A DNA stretch of 64,000 bases from an uncultured Arthrobacter sp. (GTDB lineage: Bacteria > Actinomycetota > Actinomycetes > Actinomycetales > Micrococcaceae): NCBI RefSeq assembly GCF_947493765.1, contig NZ_CANLSZ010000001.1:496001-560000 (forward strand). Direction: 5' to 3'. Below, piece by piece: positions 33,206-42,592 of the stretch. Position 1 is the stretch's first letter, and each line of letters begins with the position of its first letter. A model generated the notes under the pieces. That model was not told the origin of the DNA. It was given only the letters and a program-made list of their open reading frames with translations, and made no database searches. Both the position numbers and the translations under genes were made by a program.

Positions 33206-34209
33206 CGTTTGCGTGCCTTCGGGTCGAGAGCGTCACGCAGGGCGTCGCCCAGCATGATGAAGCTCAGAACGGTGATCGACAGAGCCAGCCCGGGCCAGAA
33301 GATGGCCATGGGGTTGCTCCGCAGGGAGGGCTTCGCGGCGAAGATGTCGTTGCCCCAGGACATGACGTTCGGGGGCAACCCGATGCCGAGGAAGGACAGC
33401 GTCGACTCCGCCACGATGAAGGTACCCAGGGAGATCGTCGCGATGACGATCACGGGTGCCAGCGCATTGGGGATCGCGTGCTTGACGAGCGCACCCAGCG
33501 GCGACACCCCGAGCGAGCGCGCCGCCGTGATGAAGTCCGCGTTCCGCACCTCGATGACCGCCGCCCGGGTGATGCGTGCGATCTGCGGCCACCCGAAGGC
33601 CACGAGGATGACCACGAGCGTCCACACGTTGCGGTTCTGCTGGAAGACGGGCAGCTGTACCACCACGATCGCGCCGAGGATCAGCGGGAGGGCGAAGAAG
33701 ATATCACCGAGTCGCGCCAGGATGGCGTCCACCCAGCCGCCGAAGAACCCCGCGAAGGCACCGATCAGTCCGCCGATGATCACCACGCCGATGGTGGCGA
33801 ACAGGCCGACCGTCAGGGAGGACTGGGTGCCGTACACCACGCGCGACAGGATGTCGCAGCCCTGCACGGTGAAGCCCAGCGGATGGCCCGGAGCGGGTCC
33901 GCCGTCCGAGTTCTCGAGCAGGCAGTTCTCGTTGGGTGGTTCGTCGGTGAAGACACCCGGGAACAGTGCCACGAAGATGACCGCCAGGATCAGGATGGCG
34001 CTGAGGATGAACAGCGGCTGCCGTCGCAGGCTGCGCCAGGCCTCGCCCCACAGGCTGCGGGGGGCGTCGTCGGTCACGGTACTGTCGGTGGCCTTGATCG
34101 GCGTCTCGTCGGGATCCGCCACGAAGTGTTCGATCTCGTACGCGGAGGTCTTGGTGCGCGTCACGGGGGCGGATGGCCCGGTGGGGATGGAGGGTGTTGG
34201 TTCAGGCAT
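33202..34209 (-). CDS. peptide-type ABC transporter permease, DppC-like (system 1)
   Basis: A 335-residue permease. A hydrophilic N-terminal tail (about 70 residues) precedes OppC_N (SLRRQPLFILSAILILAVIF) and a BPD_transp_1 core of about five helices. The EAA loop reads NADFITAARSLGVSPLGALV, and the chain ends DALRDALDPKARKR, typical of DppC. An external loop between helices 1 and 2 has two Cys (NENCLLENS and VQGCDIL). It overlaps both neighbours by 4 and 8 nt. Confidence 0.9.
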   Translation of the reverse strand: MPEPTPSIPTGPSAPVTRTKTSAYEIEHFVADPDETPIKATDSTVTDDAPRSLWGEAWRSLRRQPLFILSAILILAVIFVALFPGVFTDEPPNENCLLENSDGGPAPGHPLGFTVQGCDILSRVVYGTQSSLTVGLFATIGVVIIGGLIGAFAGFFGGWVDAILARLGDIFFALPLILGAIVVVQLPVFQQNRNVWTLVVILVAFGWPQIARITRAAVIEVRNADFITAARSLGVSPLGALVKHAIPNALAPVIVIATISLGTFIVAESTLSFLGIGLPPNVMSWGNDIFAAKPSLRSNPMAIFWPGLALSITVLSFIMLGDALRDALDPKARKR

Positions 34210-35128
34210 ATCGAATCCTTGGGTCCAGCCACGCGTAGAGGAGATCCACCAGCAGGTTGGCGAGCACGAAGATGAGGATCAGGAAGGTGACGATCGAGAC
34301 GACCATCGGTCCGTCGCCGTTGAGCACGGCACGGTACAGGGTGTTGCCCACCCCGTTCACATTGAAGATGCCCTCGGTCACGATCGCGCCGCCCATGAGT
34401 GCGCCGAGATCGGCGCCGAGGAAGGTCACGACCGGGATCAGCGAGTTGCGCAGCACGTGCACGACGACGACGCGCTTGCGGCTCAGTCCCTTCGCCGTCG
34501 CGGTCCGCACGTAGTCCGCGTTGACGTTCTCGATGATGCTGGTGCGGGTGAGGCGCAGGACGTAGGCGAAGGACACGAGTCCGAGCACCACGGCGGGCAG
34601 GAGGAGTTCCGTGAAGGTCGCGTCGCCGCTGACCGTCGGGTTGGTCCACTGCAGCTTGACCCCGATCAGGAACTGCATCAGGAAGCCGAGCACGAAGATG
34701 GGGACGGCGATGACGACGAGGGAGAGCACGAGGACCGAGGAGTCGAACAGCTTCCCCTTGCGCAGACCGGCGACCAGGCCGAAGACGATCCCGAAGACGG
34801 CTTCGAGGACCAGCGCCATGAGGGCGAGCTTCGCCGTGGTCGGGAAGACCTCGGCGATGATCGTGGCGATCGGGCGCCCGGAGAAGTTGGTGCCGAGGTC
34901 GAAGGTGAGCACGCCCTTGAGATAGAGCAGGTACTGGACGAAGAAGGGCTCGTCGAGGTTGTACTGCTCACGCAGGCCGGCGACGACGGCGGGGGTGCAG
35001 CCGCGGTCCCCGCAGATGGCGGCGGTGGCGTCGCCGGGGAGGCTGAAGACGAGGAAGTACACCAGGAGGGTGGCCCCCAGGAAGACGGGGATCATCTGCA
35101 GGAAGCGTCGGACGATGTACCAGGTCAT
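34202..35128 (-). CDS. peptide-type ABC transporter permease, DppB-like (system 1)
   Basis: A 308-residue permease of normal DppB length. The N-terminal motif MTWYIVRRFLQMIPVFLGAT, the six-helix core, EAA loop NADYVRTATAKGLSRKRVVV and the C-terminal YAWLDPRIRYA identify the family. A two-Cys motif (AICGDRGCTPAV) lies in the first external loop, a position where many family members carry a short insertion. It lies 134 bp from the binding-protein gene, beyond a hairpin. Confidence 0.9.
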   Translation of the reverse strand: MTWYIVRRFLQMIPVFLGATLLVYFLVFSLPGDATAAICGDRGCTPAVVAGLREQYNLDEPFFVQYLLYLKGVLTFDLGTNFSGRPIATIIAEVFPTTAKLALMALVLEAVFGIVFGLVAGLRKGKLFDSSVLVLSLVVIAVPIFVLGFLMQFLIGVKLQWTNPTVSGDATFTELLLPAVVLGLVSFAYVLRLTRTSIIENVNADYVRTATAKGLSRKRVVVVHVLRNSLIPVVTFLGADLGALMGGAIVTEGIFNVNGVGNTLYRAVLNGDGPMVVSIVTFLILIFVLANLLVDLLYAWLDPRIRYA

Positions 35129-35221
35129 CGGTGCGCTCCTCCCGGCAGGGGACGCGTCCGGACGGGACGCGGGTGGTCATTGTTCATGGGGAAAGTGGAA
35201 CCTTTGCTTCGGGGCACGGAA

Positions 35222-35250
35222 AGGGGCCCGCCCGGTGCGGGCGGGCCCCT
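35222..35250 (-). terminator. hairpin between binding-protein and permease genes (system 1)
   Basis: A perfect 13-bp G/C stem (35222-35234 with 35238-35250) and a 3-nt GTG loop, 12 bp past the binding-protein stop. It probably reduces readthrough into the permeases or protects the upstream mRNA. Confidence 0.75.
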
Positions 35251-35262
35251 GACCGCAATGGG

Positions 35263-36906
35263 CTACTTGCCGGTGATGGCGTAGTACAGCGGGACGCCGT
35301 TCCAGCCGAACTCCACACCGTCCACATTGTTGCTCCAGCCGCCCTGGGCAACCTGGTACCACAGCGGGATGGCCGGGAGGTCCTCCAGGATCATCTCCTG
35401 GGCCTCGTTCATCATCTCGTTGCCCTCCTCGACGGAGTCGGCCGCGAGACCCTCGGTCAGCTTCTCATCGAAGTCGGGGTTGCTGTAGCGGGCATCGTTC
35501 GAACCGGCGCCGGTGGCGTAGATCGGTCCGAGGAAGTTGTACAGCGACGGGTAGTCGGCCTGCCAACCGGAACGCAGCGCACCGGTGAGCTTCTCGTCCG
35601 TGGCGTCGGTGCGGGCTTCCTTGAAGGTCGCGTACGGCTTGCCGGATATCTCGATGTCGAGGTTGTTCTTGATGTTGTTCACCACGGCCTCGACCCACGT
35701 CTTGTGGTCACCCTTGTCGGCGTTGTAACCGATCGTCAGGGGCTCGGACTCGTCGTAGGGCTCGAGCTCCTCCGCCTGCTCCCACAGCTTCTTCGCCTCG
35801 TCGGGGTTGAACTCGAGATTCTCGCTGCCCGGCAGGTCGGGGTTGAATCCGTCGAGAACGGGCGCGGTGAACTCCTTCGCGGGCTCGCGGCCGTTGCTGA
35901 AGATCACCTCGGTGATCTCGTCGCGGTTGATCGCCATGGACAGGGCCTGCCGGCGGAGCTTGCCGGCCTCGCCGTCCCAGTTCGGGAGGTAGTACGGGAT
36001 GGCGATGGTCTGGTTGCCCGCGTAGGGCGACTCGATGGAGCGCTCCCCCAGGTCGTTCTTGAAGTTCTTGATGTCGGACGTGGGGATCGTCTTGAGGACG
36101 TCGAGATTGTCCGAGACCAGGTCCTGGTAGGCCGTCGTGTCGTTCTGGTAGATCTTGAACGTGATGCCGCCGTTCTGGGCTTCCTGCGGACCCTCGTACT
36201 CGTCGTTCGGGACGAGTTCGATCTGCTGGTTGTGCTGCCAGGCGCCGTCGGAGGCGAACATGTAGGGCCCGTTGCCGATCGGGTTTTCGCCGAACGCGGC
36301 CGTGTCCTCGAAGGCGACGGCGGGCAGCGGGTAGAAGGCGCTGTAGCCCAGGCGCAGGGGCCAGTCGGACTCGGGCTGGGCCAGCTTGACGGTGAAGGTC
36401 TGATCGTCGACGACCTCGAGGCCGCTCATGGTCTCCACCGTGGAGCCCTCGGCGCTGGCCTCGTCGTAGCCTTCTATGCTCTCGAAGAAGTAGCTGGAGA
36501 GCTGTGCGTTCTTCGCGGCGGCGCCGTAGTTCCACGCGTCGACGAACGAGCTCGCGGTGACCGGATCACCGTTGGTGAAGGTCTTGCCCTCCTTCAGCGT
36601 GATCGTGTAGTTCTGGGCGTCCTCGGTCTCGATGGACTCGGCCACCTCGTTCTGGGACTTGCCGTCCGCGTCGTAGCTCACCAGACCGGCGAAGACGAGA
36701 TCGAGGATGGCTCCGCCGCCCACCTCGTTGGTGCTGGTGGGGATCAGCGGGTTCTGGGGCTCCGAGCCGTCCACCACGATGACGGCCTCGGTGTCGCCGC
36801 CGCCGCCCCCGTCCGAACTGGAATCCGTGTCCGAGCCGCATGCACTCAGTGCGAGGACGGCGATGGCCGCGACGCTGAGCATTGTGGAACTGCGCGTGTA
36901 ACGCAT
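35263..36906 (-). CDS. peptide-type ABC substrate-binding lipoprotein (system 1)
   Basis: A 547-residue family 5 (DppA/OppA-like) solute-binding lipoprotein. The signal peptide ends in LALSAC (Cys about residue 23); an acidic Ser/Gly linker follows. SBP_bac_5 features include TITLKEGKTFTNGDPVTASS and YAFKN-like ligand-lobe blocks. The substrate is probably an oligopeptide, but family 5 proteins also bind other solutes. ATG 36906 has a perfect ribosome site (AAGGAGG, 5 nt upstream), so the longer frame to 36984 is rejected. Confidence 0.9.
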   Translation of the reverse strand: MRYTRSSTMLSVAAIAVLALSACGSDTDSSSDGGGGGDTEAVIVVDGSEPQNPLIPTSTNEVGGGAILDLVFAGLVSYDADGKSQNEVAESIETEDAQNYTITLKEGKTFTNGDPVTASSFVDAWNYGAAAKNAQLSSYFFESIEGYDEASAEGSTVETMSGLEVVDDQTFTVKLAQPESDWPLRLGYSAFYPLPAVAFEDTAAFGENPIGNGPYMFASDGAWQHNQQIELVPNDEYEGPQEAQNGGITFKIYQNDTTAYQDLVSDNLDVLKTIPTSDIKNFKNDLGERSIESPYAGNQTIAIPYYLPNWDGEAGKLRRQALSMAINRDEITEVIFSNGREPAKEFTAPVLDGFNPDLPGSENLEFNPDEAKKLWEQAEELEPYDESEPLTIGYNADKGDHKTWVEAVVNNIKNNLDIEISGKPYATFKEARTDATDEKLTGALRSGWQADYPSLYNFLGPIYATGAGSNDARYSNPDFDEKLTEGLAADSVEEGNEMMNEAQEMILEDLPAIPLWYQVAQGGWSNNVDGVEFGWNGVPLYYAITGK

Positions 36907-37242
36907 TCCGCCTCCTTGGTATTGGTTTCTCCCGGCGTCGATGCAGCCGGTCCGGTCGCCCTCCACTGGGGAGAGCCACCTCACAGGGCAAGATCATATG
37001 CCCGTTCCGTTGCCGCGCCGAACATCACGCCGCATCACGCCGAAGCGGACCCCTCGCGGGAGGCGCCAGGAGGGCCGGAGAACCTCCACCTCTCGCGTCC
37101 TTGCGCGGGACGGCTCGCGAGGATCACGCTTCGATAACGCCCGATCCCGTGAGGGATCCGCAGCGGGGCCGCACGGAGCGCAGGAGGACGGTGGACGCAT
37201 CGTGTTGCGGGGAATGCAACCGAGAGGCGCCCACCGGGCCGG
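36907..37242. other. 336-bp intergenic region between the two peptide ABC operons
   Basis: It contains the promoter of system 1. No convincing ORF and no strong hairpin after the upstream double-ATPase gene is visible, so readthrough from system 2 into system 1 is possible. Confidence 0.55.
36993..36998 (-). promoter_or_regulatory. -10 box TATGAT for system 1
   Basis: TATGAT on the minus strand is close to the sigma-70 consensus; TTCGGC lies 18 bp upstream as a poor -35. It lies 86 bp before the ATG, leaving a true 5' leader, consistent with the strong ribosome site of this gene. Confidence 0.4.
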
Positions 37243-39093
37243 TCAGTCGGTCGAGGCCATGAGCTCGGCACGCAGTTCGCGGCGCACCCGCTGCTTCTCG
37301 GGATCCGGCAGGGGCACGGCGGCCAGCAGTCGCTGCGTGTAGGGATCCTTCGGGCTCCGCAGGATCTGGTCGCGTGATCCCTGCTCCACGATCCGTCCGC
37401 GCTTCATGACGCAGATGTAGTCGGCGAGCACGTCGACCACGGCGAGATCGTGGGTCACGAACAGGCACGCGAAGCCCAGTTCGCGCTGCAGGTTCTGGAA
37501 CAGTTCGAGCACCTTGGCCTGGACGGAGACGTCCAGCGCCGAGGTGGGTTCGTCGGCCACCATCAGCTTCGGCCTGAGCGAGAGCGCACGGGCAATCCCG
37601 ACCCGCTGCTTCTGGCCGCCCGAGAGTTCGTGCGGGTACCTGTTGCGGTAGGAGCGCGGCAGCTCCACCTGGTCCAGGAGGGTCTCGATGCGCTTCTGCA
37701 GCGCCGCGCCCTTCGCCTCCTTCGCCAGGAACATCGGTTCGCCGATGCTCTCACCGATCGGCAGGCGCGGGTTCAGGGAGGAGGACGGATCCTGGAACAC
37801 CATTCCCACGTCACGCCGCACCTTCCCCAGTTCCTTCGAGGTGGGCCGGAAGCCGGTGATGTCCGTGCCGACCACCTTCAGCGACCCGGCGGCCACGGGG
37901 AGGAGACCCACGGCTGCTCGTCCGATCGTGGTCTTGCCGGACCCGGACTCCCCCACGAGACCGATCACCTGACCGGGGTACACCGTCAGATTGGCGCCCT
38001 CCACGGCGCGGAAGGCCGGCACGCGGCCCTGCTTCGGGTACTCGATGGCGACGTCGACCAGCTCGAGGATCGCCTCGCTCGTGGGCCGGGCCTCGGCGCT
38101 GGTACCGGTGGTGGTACCGGCGGTGGCCTCGGTGGTGGTGACAGTGGGCGACGCCGCATGTGCGCCGTGGCCGGTTCCCGCGGGCTCCTCCGGTTGCTGT
38201 TCTCCGTGGGTCGCGGCCGCCAGCGCCGCGGTGATGTCGACGTCGTCGGCCCCGTCCCCCTGCCCCAGGTGGGGCACCGCGGCGAGGAGCGCCTTCGTGT
38301 ACTCGTGCTGCGGGTCGTTGAACACCTGGTCCGCTGTGCCGGTCTCCACGATCCGGCCCTGGCGCATGACCGCGATGCGGTCGGCGAGATCGGCCACCAC
38401 GCCCATGTCGTGCGTGATCAGGACGATGGCACTGTTGAGCTGGGTCCTCAGATTGCGCATGAGGTCGAGGATCTCGGCCTGCACGGTGACGTCGAGTGCC
38501 GTGGTCGGTTCGTCGGCGATCAGGAGCTTCGGGTCGCACGAGAGCGACTGCGCGATCATGGCGCGCTGGCGCTGGCCCCCGGAGAGCTGGTGCGGGTAGG
38601 AGCGGAAGGCCTTCTCGGGGTCCGGCAACTCGACCAGCTGCAGCATGCGGATGGCACGCTCCCGGGCCTCGTCCGGCGAGATGGCGTTGTGCAGGCGGAG
38701 GGTCTCCACGATCTGGAAGCCCACGGTGTAGACGGGGTTCAGGGCCGTCATGGGTTCCTGGAAGATGACCGCGACATCGTTGCCGCGGATCTGCCGCAGC
38801 TGCGCCGGCGACATGGTCAGCACGGACTTCCCGTTCAGCATGACCTCACCGGTCACGCGGGCGTTCTCCGGGAGCAGTCCGAGCAGGGACATCGAGCTGG
38901 CGCTCTTGCCCGAGCCCGACTCCCCCACGATCGCGAGCACCTCACCGGCGTTGACCTCGTAGCTGAGATCGATGGCTGCGGGCACCCACTCCTTGTCGAC
39001 GCCGAAGTCCACGCTGAGGTGACGGACCTCGAGGACGGGCCCCTGGGACGCGGGGCGACCCGCGCCGGTGCCGCCGATGACCTGAGTGCTCAT
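37243..39093 (-). CDS. peptide-type ABC transporter, fused double ATPase (system 2)
   Basis: A 616-residue fusion of two nucleotide-binding domains. Domain 1 has GESGSGKSASSM, where the usual Ser/Thr after Lys is kept, then LSGGQRQRAMIAQSL and LLIADEPTTALD. Domain 2 has GESGSGKTT, LSGGQKQRVGIARAL and [12 protein letters not shown]. The linker (about residues 275-335) is Thr/Ala/Glu-rich low complexity, longer than in system 1. The gene is separated from its permeases by an opposite-strand gene (39183-39809), so it needs its own promoter or long readthrough. Confidence 0.92.
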   Translation of the reverse strand: MSTQVIGGTGAGRPASQGPVLEVRHLSVDFGVDKEWVPAAIDLSYEVNAGEVLAIVGESGSGKSASSMSLLGLLPENARVTGEVMLNGKSVLTMSPAQLRQIRGNDVAVIFQEPMTALNPVYTVGFQIVETLRLHNAISPDEARERAIRMLQLVELPDPEKAFRSYPHQLSGGQRQRAMIAQSLSCDPKLLIADEPTTALDVTVQAEILDLMRNLRTQLNSAIVLITHDMGVVADLADRIAVMRQGRIVETGTADQVFNDPQHEYTKALLAAVPHLGQGDGADDVDITAALAAATHGEQQPEEPAGTGHGAHAASPTVTTTEATAGTTTGTSAEARPTSEAILELVDVAIEYPKQGRVPAFRAVEGANLTVYPGQVIGLVGESGSGKTTIGRAAVGLLPVAAGSLKVVGTDITGFRPTSKELGKVRRDVGMVFQDPSSSLNPRLPIGESIGEPMFLAKEAKGAALQKRIETLLDQVELPRSYRNRYPHELSGGQKQRVGIARALSLRPKLMVADEPTSALDVSVQAKVLELFQNLQRELGFACLFVTHDLAVVDVLADYICVMKRGRIVEQGSRDQILRSPKDPYTQRLLAAVPLPDPEKQRVRRELRAELMASTD

Positions 39094-39182
39094 GAGGGGA
39101 TCTCCTTGGTGAGGGAGACGCCGCGGTGCAGCGGTGTCTCCTGGATTGCCGCGCGCCGGCGTTTCGCTGGGACTATTGAGGC

Positions 39183-39809
39183 ATGACGAGCACGCAGGGC
39201 ATGGCCGGGGCCACCGTTTTCAGACCGCGCACCAGCAGCTGGTTCACAGGTCTGGCCGTCGTCGTCGCCGTCGGCGCGCTGGCGTCCGTGGTCGCGACCG
39301 AGGGGCCGGGCGGCCTGCTCGTGGGCTGGCCCCTGCTCGGCATCGCCCTGGTGGGCTGGTGGCTGTTCTGGTACCCCACGGTGGTGGTCGCCGATGACGG
39401 CGTCACGGTGCGGAACCCCCTCGCGACGATCCATGTCCCCTGGGAGGCACTGATCGACGTCGACACCAAGTACGCGCTGAAGCTGGTGACGCCCTCGGGG
39501 GCCTTCACGGCCTGGGCAGCCCCCGCGCCCGGCGTGTGGGGTACCCACGCCGGGAAGCCGGAACACGTGACCAATCTGCCGTCGATGAGTTACGGTCCCG
39601 GGCAGTCGATCCGTCCCGGGGACCTGAAGAACACCGATTCGGGCTACGCGGCCTACCTGGTGCGCTCGCGCTGGGAGGAGCTGGTGGAGAACGGCGCCCT
39701 CGACCTCGACCGGCCCTCGCTCCCGCAGCGCTCCTGGCACTGGCGGCTCGTGGTGACGGCGGTCCTCCTGGCGGCGGCTGCCACCTGGACGCTCGCCGTC
39801 GGTCTGTAG
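39183..39809 (+). CDS. PH-domain-like membrane protein
   Basis: A 208-residue protein. Two N-terminal helices (about residues 20-40 and 44-62) are followed by a beta-rich bacterial PH-like domain (VVVADDGVTVRNPLATIHVP, then WEALIDVDTKYALKLVTPSG) and a C-terminal helix (about 187-206). Such small proteins are common in Micrococcales and have no known function. It sits on the opposite strand inside an ABC operon, only 8 bp from the convergent permease stop. A GACTAT box lies 6 nt before the ATG. Confidence 0.75.
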   Translation: MTSTQGMAGATVFRPRTSSWFTGLAVVVAVGALASVVATEGPGGLLVGWPLLGIALVGWWLFWYPTVVVADDGVTVRNPLATIHVPWEALIDVDTKYALKLVTPSGAFTAWAAPAPGVWGTHAGKPEHVTNLPSMSYGPGQSIRPGDLKNTDSGYAAYLVRSRWEELVENGALDLDRPSLPQRSWHWRLVVTAVLLAAAATWTLAVGL

Positions 39810-39817
39810 GCTCCGTC

Positions 39818-40882
39818 TCACGCCGACACCGGCTTCCCGGCGTTCCTGACGCGGCTCGCCCTGAACTTCTTCTGCCGCGGATCGAACGCGTCCCGCAGGC
39901 CGTCCCCGATGAAGTTGATGCACAGGCAGATCAGCACGATGAACAGGCCCGGGAACCAGAACAGCCAGGGGCGGGTCTGGAAGGCTTCCTGGTTCTGGCT
40001 GATGATCAGCCCGAGCGAGACGTCCGGAGCCTTCACGCCGAAGCCGATGTAGCTCAGCGCGGTCTCGAGGAGGATCGCCGCGGACATGAGCAGCGTGGTG
40101 TTCACGATGATCACCCCGACGGCGTTGGGAAGGATGTGCTTGAAGATGATGCGGCTGTTGGACGCGCCAGCGATCTTCGCGGCATCGACGAACTCCCGCT
40201 CACGCAGGGTCAGGAACTCGCCGCGCACCAGCCGGGCCAGCCCGGTCCAGAGCACGAGGCCGAGGAAGAGGCCGAGCAGCCAGATCTGGCCCCCCGGACC
40301 CACGAAGCGGGTCACGGCCTCGCCGAGCGTCGCGGCCGCGAGCACCACGGGGATGATGATGATGATGTCCGTGAAGCGCATCAGGACCGCTTCCGGCCAC
40401 CCGCGGAAGTAGCCGGAGCAGGCCCCGATCACCACGCCGACGAGTCCCGCGAGGGCTCCGATGAGGAACATGATGATGATGGAGTTCTGCGTACCGCGCA
40501 TGGTCATGGCGAAGTAGTCACGGCCGATGGAGTCCTGGCCGAAGGGGTGCTCCCCCCAGCTGAACGGGCCGGTGACGGTGGGTGCGCCGCCGTCGAGCAG
40601 TGGGACGAACTCCGTGTGGTTGTACTTCCACCAGCCGGGGATGCCGGCGAACCCCACCGAGGTGAAGGCCAGCAGGAAGATGACGACGAAGATGACGAGG
40701 CTGATGATCGCCGCCGTGTTGTCGAAGAACTTCTTGCGAACGATCTGGCCCTGGGAGAGACCCTTCCTCTCCTGCTCCGGTTCGCCCGCGGGGGTCGACT
40801 CGGCGTCCGCATCCGGATGCACCGGCCCCGTGGCGGTCGACTGTGCGTGCAGTGGGAAGTCCGAGGGACTCTGCGTCGTCAT
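39818..40882 (-). CDS. peptide-type ABC transporter permease, DppC-like (system 2)
   Basis: A 354-residue permease. The hydrophilic N-terminal tail of about 45 residues is followed by OppC_N (KKFFDNTAAIISLVIFVVIF), a large external loop (GFAGIPGWWKYNHTEFVP) and the five-helix core. The EAA loop is REFVDAAKIAGASNSRIIFK and the C-terminus has DGLRDAFDPRQKK. ATG 40882 overlaps the stop of the upstream permease (ATGA). Confidence 0.9.
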   Translation of the reverse strand: MTTQSPSDFPLHAQSTATGPVHPDADAESTPAGEPEQERKGLSQGQIVRKKFFDNTAAIISLVIFVVIFLLAFTSVGFAGIPGWWKYNHTEFVPLLDGGAPTVTGPFSWGEHPFGQDSIGRDYFAMTMRGTQNSIIIMFLIGALAGLVGVVIGACSGYFRGWPEAVLMRFTDIIIIIPVVLAAATLGEAVTRFVGPGGQIWLLGLFLGLVLWTGLARLVRGEFLTLREREFVDAAKIAGASNSRIIFKHILPNAVGVIIVNTTLLMSAAILLETALSYIGFGVKAPDVSLGLIISQNQEAFQTRPWLFWFPGLFIVLICLCINFIGDGLRDAFDPRQKKFRASRVRNAGKPVSA

Positions 40883-42420
40883 GCTTTTACCCTTACGCGA
40901 GGATCGAGGAACGAGTACACGATGTCGGCCACGAGGTTGAAGACCAGCGCCAGGATGCCGGCGACGAGGAAGAAGCCCATGATCGGATCGGGATCGACCC
41001 GGCGGAGTGCCTGCACGAAGAGCTGTCCCATGCCCGCGAAGGCGAAGACCTGCTCCGTGATGATCGCTCCGCCGATCAGCGCACCGATGTCGAAGGCCAC
41101 CAGGGTGGCGAGCGGGATGAGGGCGTTGCGGAAGGCGTGCCGCATCACCACGGTGCGCTCGCTGAGGCCCTTCGCGCGGGCCGTCCGGATGTAGTCCATG
41201 TTCATGATTTCGAGCATCGAGGCGCGCGAGTACCGGCTGTAGCTCGCCAGGGACGCGAGCAGCAGTGCCAGGGTGGGCAGGAGCAGGTGGGTGAAGGTGT
41301 CGAGCCCGTTGATCCAGAACGAGTCGTCCAGCCCCGGCGTCTGCGCCCCGACCGTGGCGATCGGCCTGCCGCGGACCCGCGGGTTGCTCACGTAGGCGGG
41401 CCACGTGACCATGAACCGGTCGACCACGATCACCAGTCCCATCAGGACGCCGGTCAGCGCCGCCGCGCGCATGCTCTGCCCGCGGTCGTAGCCGCCCATG
41501 AGGTAGCCGACGAGCAGACCCACGAGCACCATGACGAGTCCGAAGGCGATGATCATCCAGATGGTCGCGGCGGTCAGGATCGGATTGACCACGTAGTAGG
41601 CGACGAGGCCCACACCGACCATGGCCAGCGACGCGTACACCGCCTTGCGGTTCCTCAGGCCCGCGGTGAGCAGGACGACGCCCAGGGCGATCCCCACCCC
41701 GGTGATGAGGATGACGATCGGTCCGAGTCCGGGATCCGAGAACCAGTCGACGAGGTCGAGGAGGAAGAGCAGCGCCGCGGCGATGACGGCACCGAGCACG
41801 AACGCCACGCCCTTGCGCTTCCAGGACTTGCTGGCGAACAGGGCCCAGATCAGACCGCTGGCGAGTGCCACCACCAGGATGGTCAGGGGTGGTATGTCGG
41901 GATCGGCGAGGAAGTTGTTGAAGCCGATGGCTCCGAACTCCTTGAGGAGCACGGCGAGCCAGAAGATCGGCAGGGAGAAGAACAGGAAGGACATGAACGT
42001 CACGCCGTAGTCGAGGCCGCTGTACTGGCGCAGCGCCGTGATGATGCCGAGGGAGACGCCGATGATGATGGCGAGGATGGTGGCGGTGGTGACGAGCGTG
42101 ATGGTGTTGCCCATGGCCCGTGAGAGCGCCGTCGTGACGGCCTCACCCTGGATGCTCGAGCCGAGGTCGCAGGTGGCGGCGAACGGGACGAGGCACTTGG
42201 CCGCTCCGGCCAGCCAGCCGAAGTACCGCAGCGGCGCCGGCGTGTTGAGATCGAGCAGCTCCGTCCGTGCCTGGATCAACTGATCCCGGTTCGGCGCATT
42301 GCTGCCGCGGAGATCCTCGAGGGGATCTCCCGAGAGGGCCGTGAGCTGATACACGACGAACGATGCGCCGAACAGGATCAGGACGGCCGTCACCAGACGC
42401 CGAACGATGTAGGTGACCAT
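40879..42420 (-). CDS. oversized DppB-like ABC permease with extra membrane segments (system 2)
   Basis: A 513-residue permease; ordinary DppB proteins have about 310. The ends are standard: MVTYIVRRLVTAVLILFGAS at the start, EAA loop MDYIRTARAKGLSERTVVMR (about 405-425), and VYSFLDPRVRVKA at the end. Between the third and fourth usual helices, residues about 172-345 add six hydrophobic segments (for example TILVVALASGLIWALFA and IAFGLVMVLVGLLVGYL). An even number of extra helices keeps the topology of the core. The first external loop contains two Cys (AKCLVPFAATCDLG). The role of the insert is unknown. Confidence 0.88.
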   Translation of the reverse strand: MVTYIVRRLVTAVLILFGASFVVYQLTALSGDPLEDLRGSNAPNRDQLIQARTELLDLNTPAPLRYFGWLAGAAKCLVPFAATCDLGSSIQGEAVTTALSRAMGNTITLVTTATILAIIIGVSLGIITALRQYSGLDYGVTFMSFLFFSLPIFWLAVLLKEFGAIGFNNFLADPDIPPLTILVVALASGLIWALFASKSWKRKGVAFVLGAVIAAALLFLLDLVDWFSDPGLGPIVILITGVGIALGVVLLTAGLRNRKAVYASLAMVGVGLVAYYVVNPILTAATIWMIIAFGLVMVLVGLLVGYLMGGYDRGQSMRAAALTGVLMGLVIVVDRFMVTWPAYVSNPRVRGRPIATVGAQTPGLDDSFWINGLDTFTHLLLPTLALLLASLASYSRYSRASMLEIMNMDYIRTARAKGLSERTVVMRHAFRNALIPLATLVAFDIGALIGGAIITEQVFAFAGMGQLFVQALRRVDPDPIMGFFLVAGILALVFNLVADIVYSFLDPRVRVKA

Positions 42421-42592
42421 GGGTTTCGAGCCTCAATCCTGGATGCGGGTGGTGGTTCCCGAGCTGTTGCTGAAGTGTAGTTCAGGCTGTGCCGCGCGCG
42501 GCGAGGTCACCTCGGGGGATCCTCCGACGTGTCGCACGATGCCACCTGGCAGGGCGACCTCGTCGCGATGGGGCGTTGCGGTGCGTGCGCGC

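Noticed and set aside
31619-35284. A 1221-codon plus-strand open frame across the first peptide ABC operon
   Set aside because: It lies exactly opposite four clear ABC transporter genes; its His/Arg/Asp-rich translation has no domain and no ribosome site. Long antisense frames are expected at this GC content.
35131-37137. A 668-codon plus-strand open frame opposite the system 1 binding protein
   Set aside because: Composition is a mirror of the lipoprotein gene; it has no recognisable domain and crosses the system 1 promoter and hairpin.
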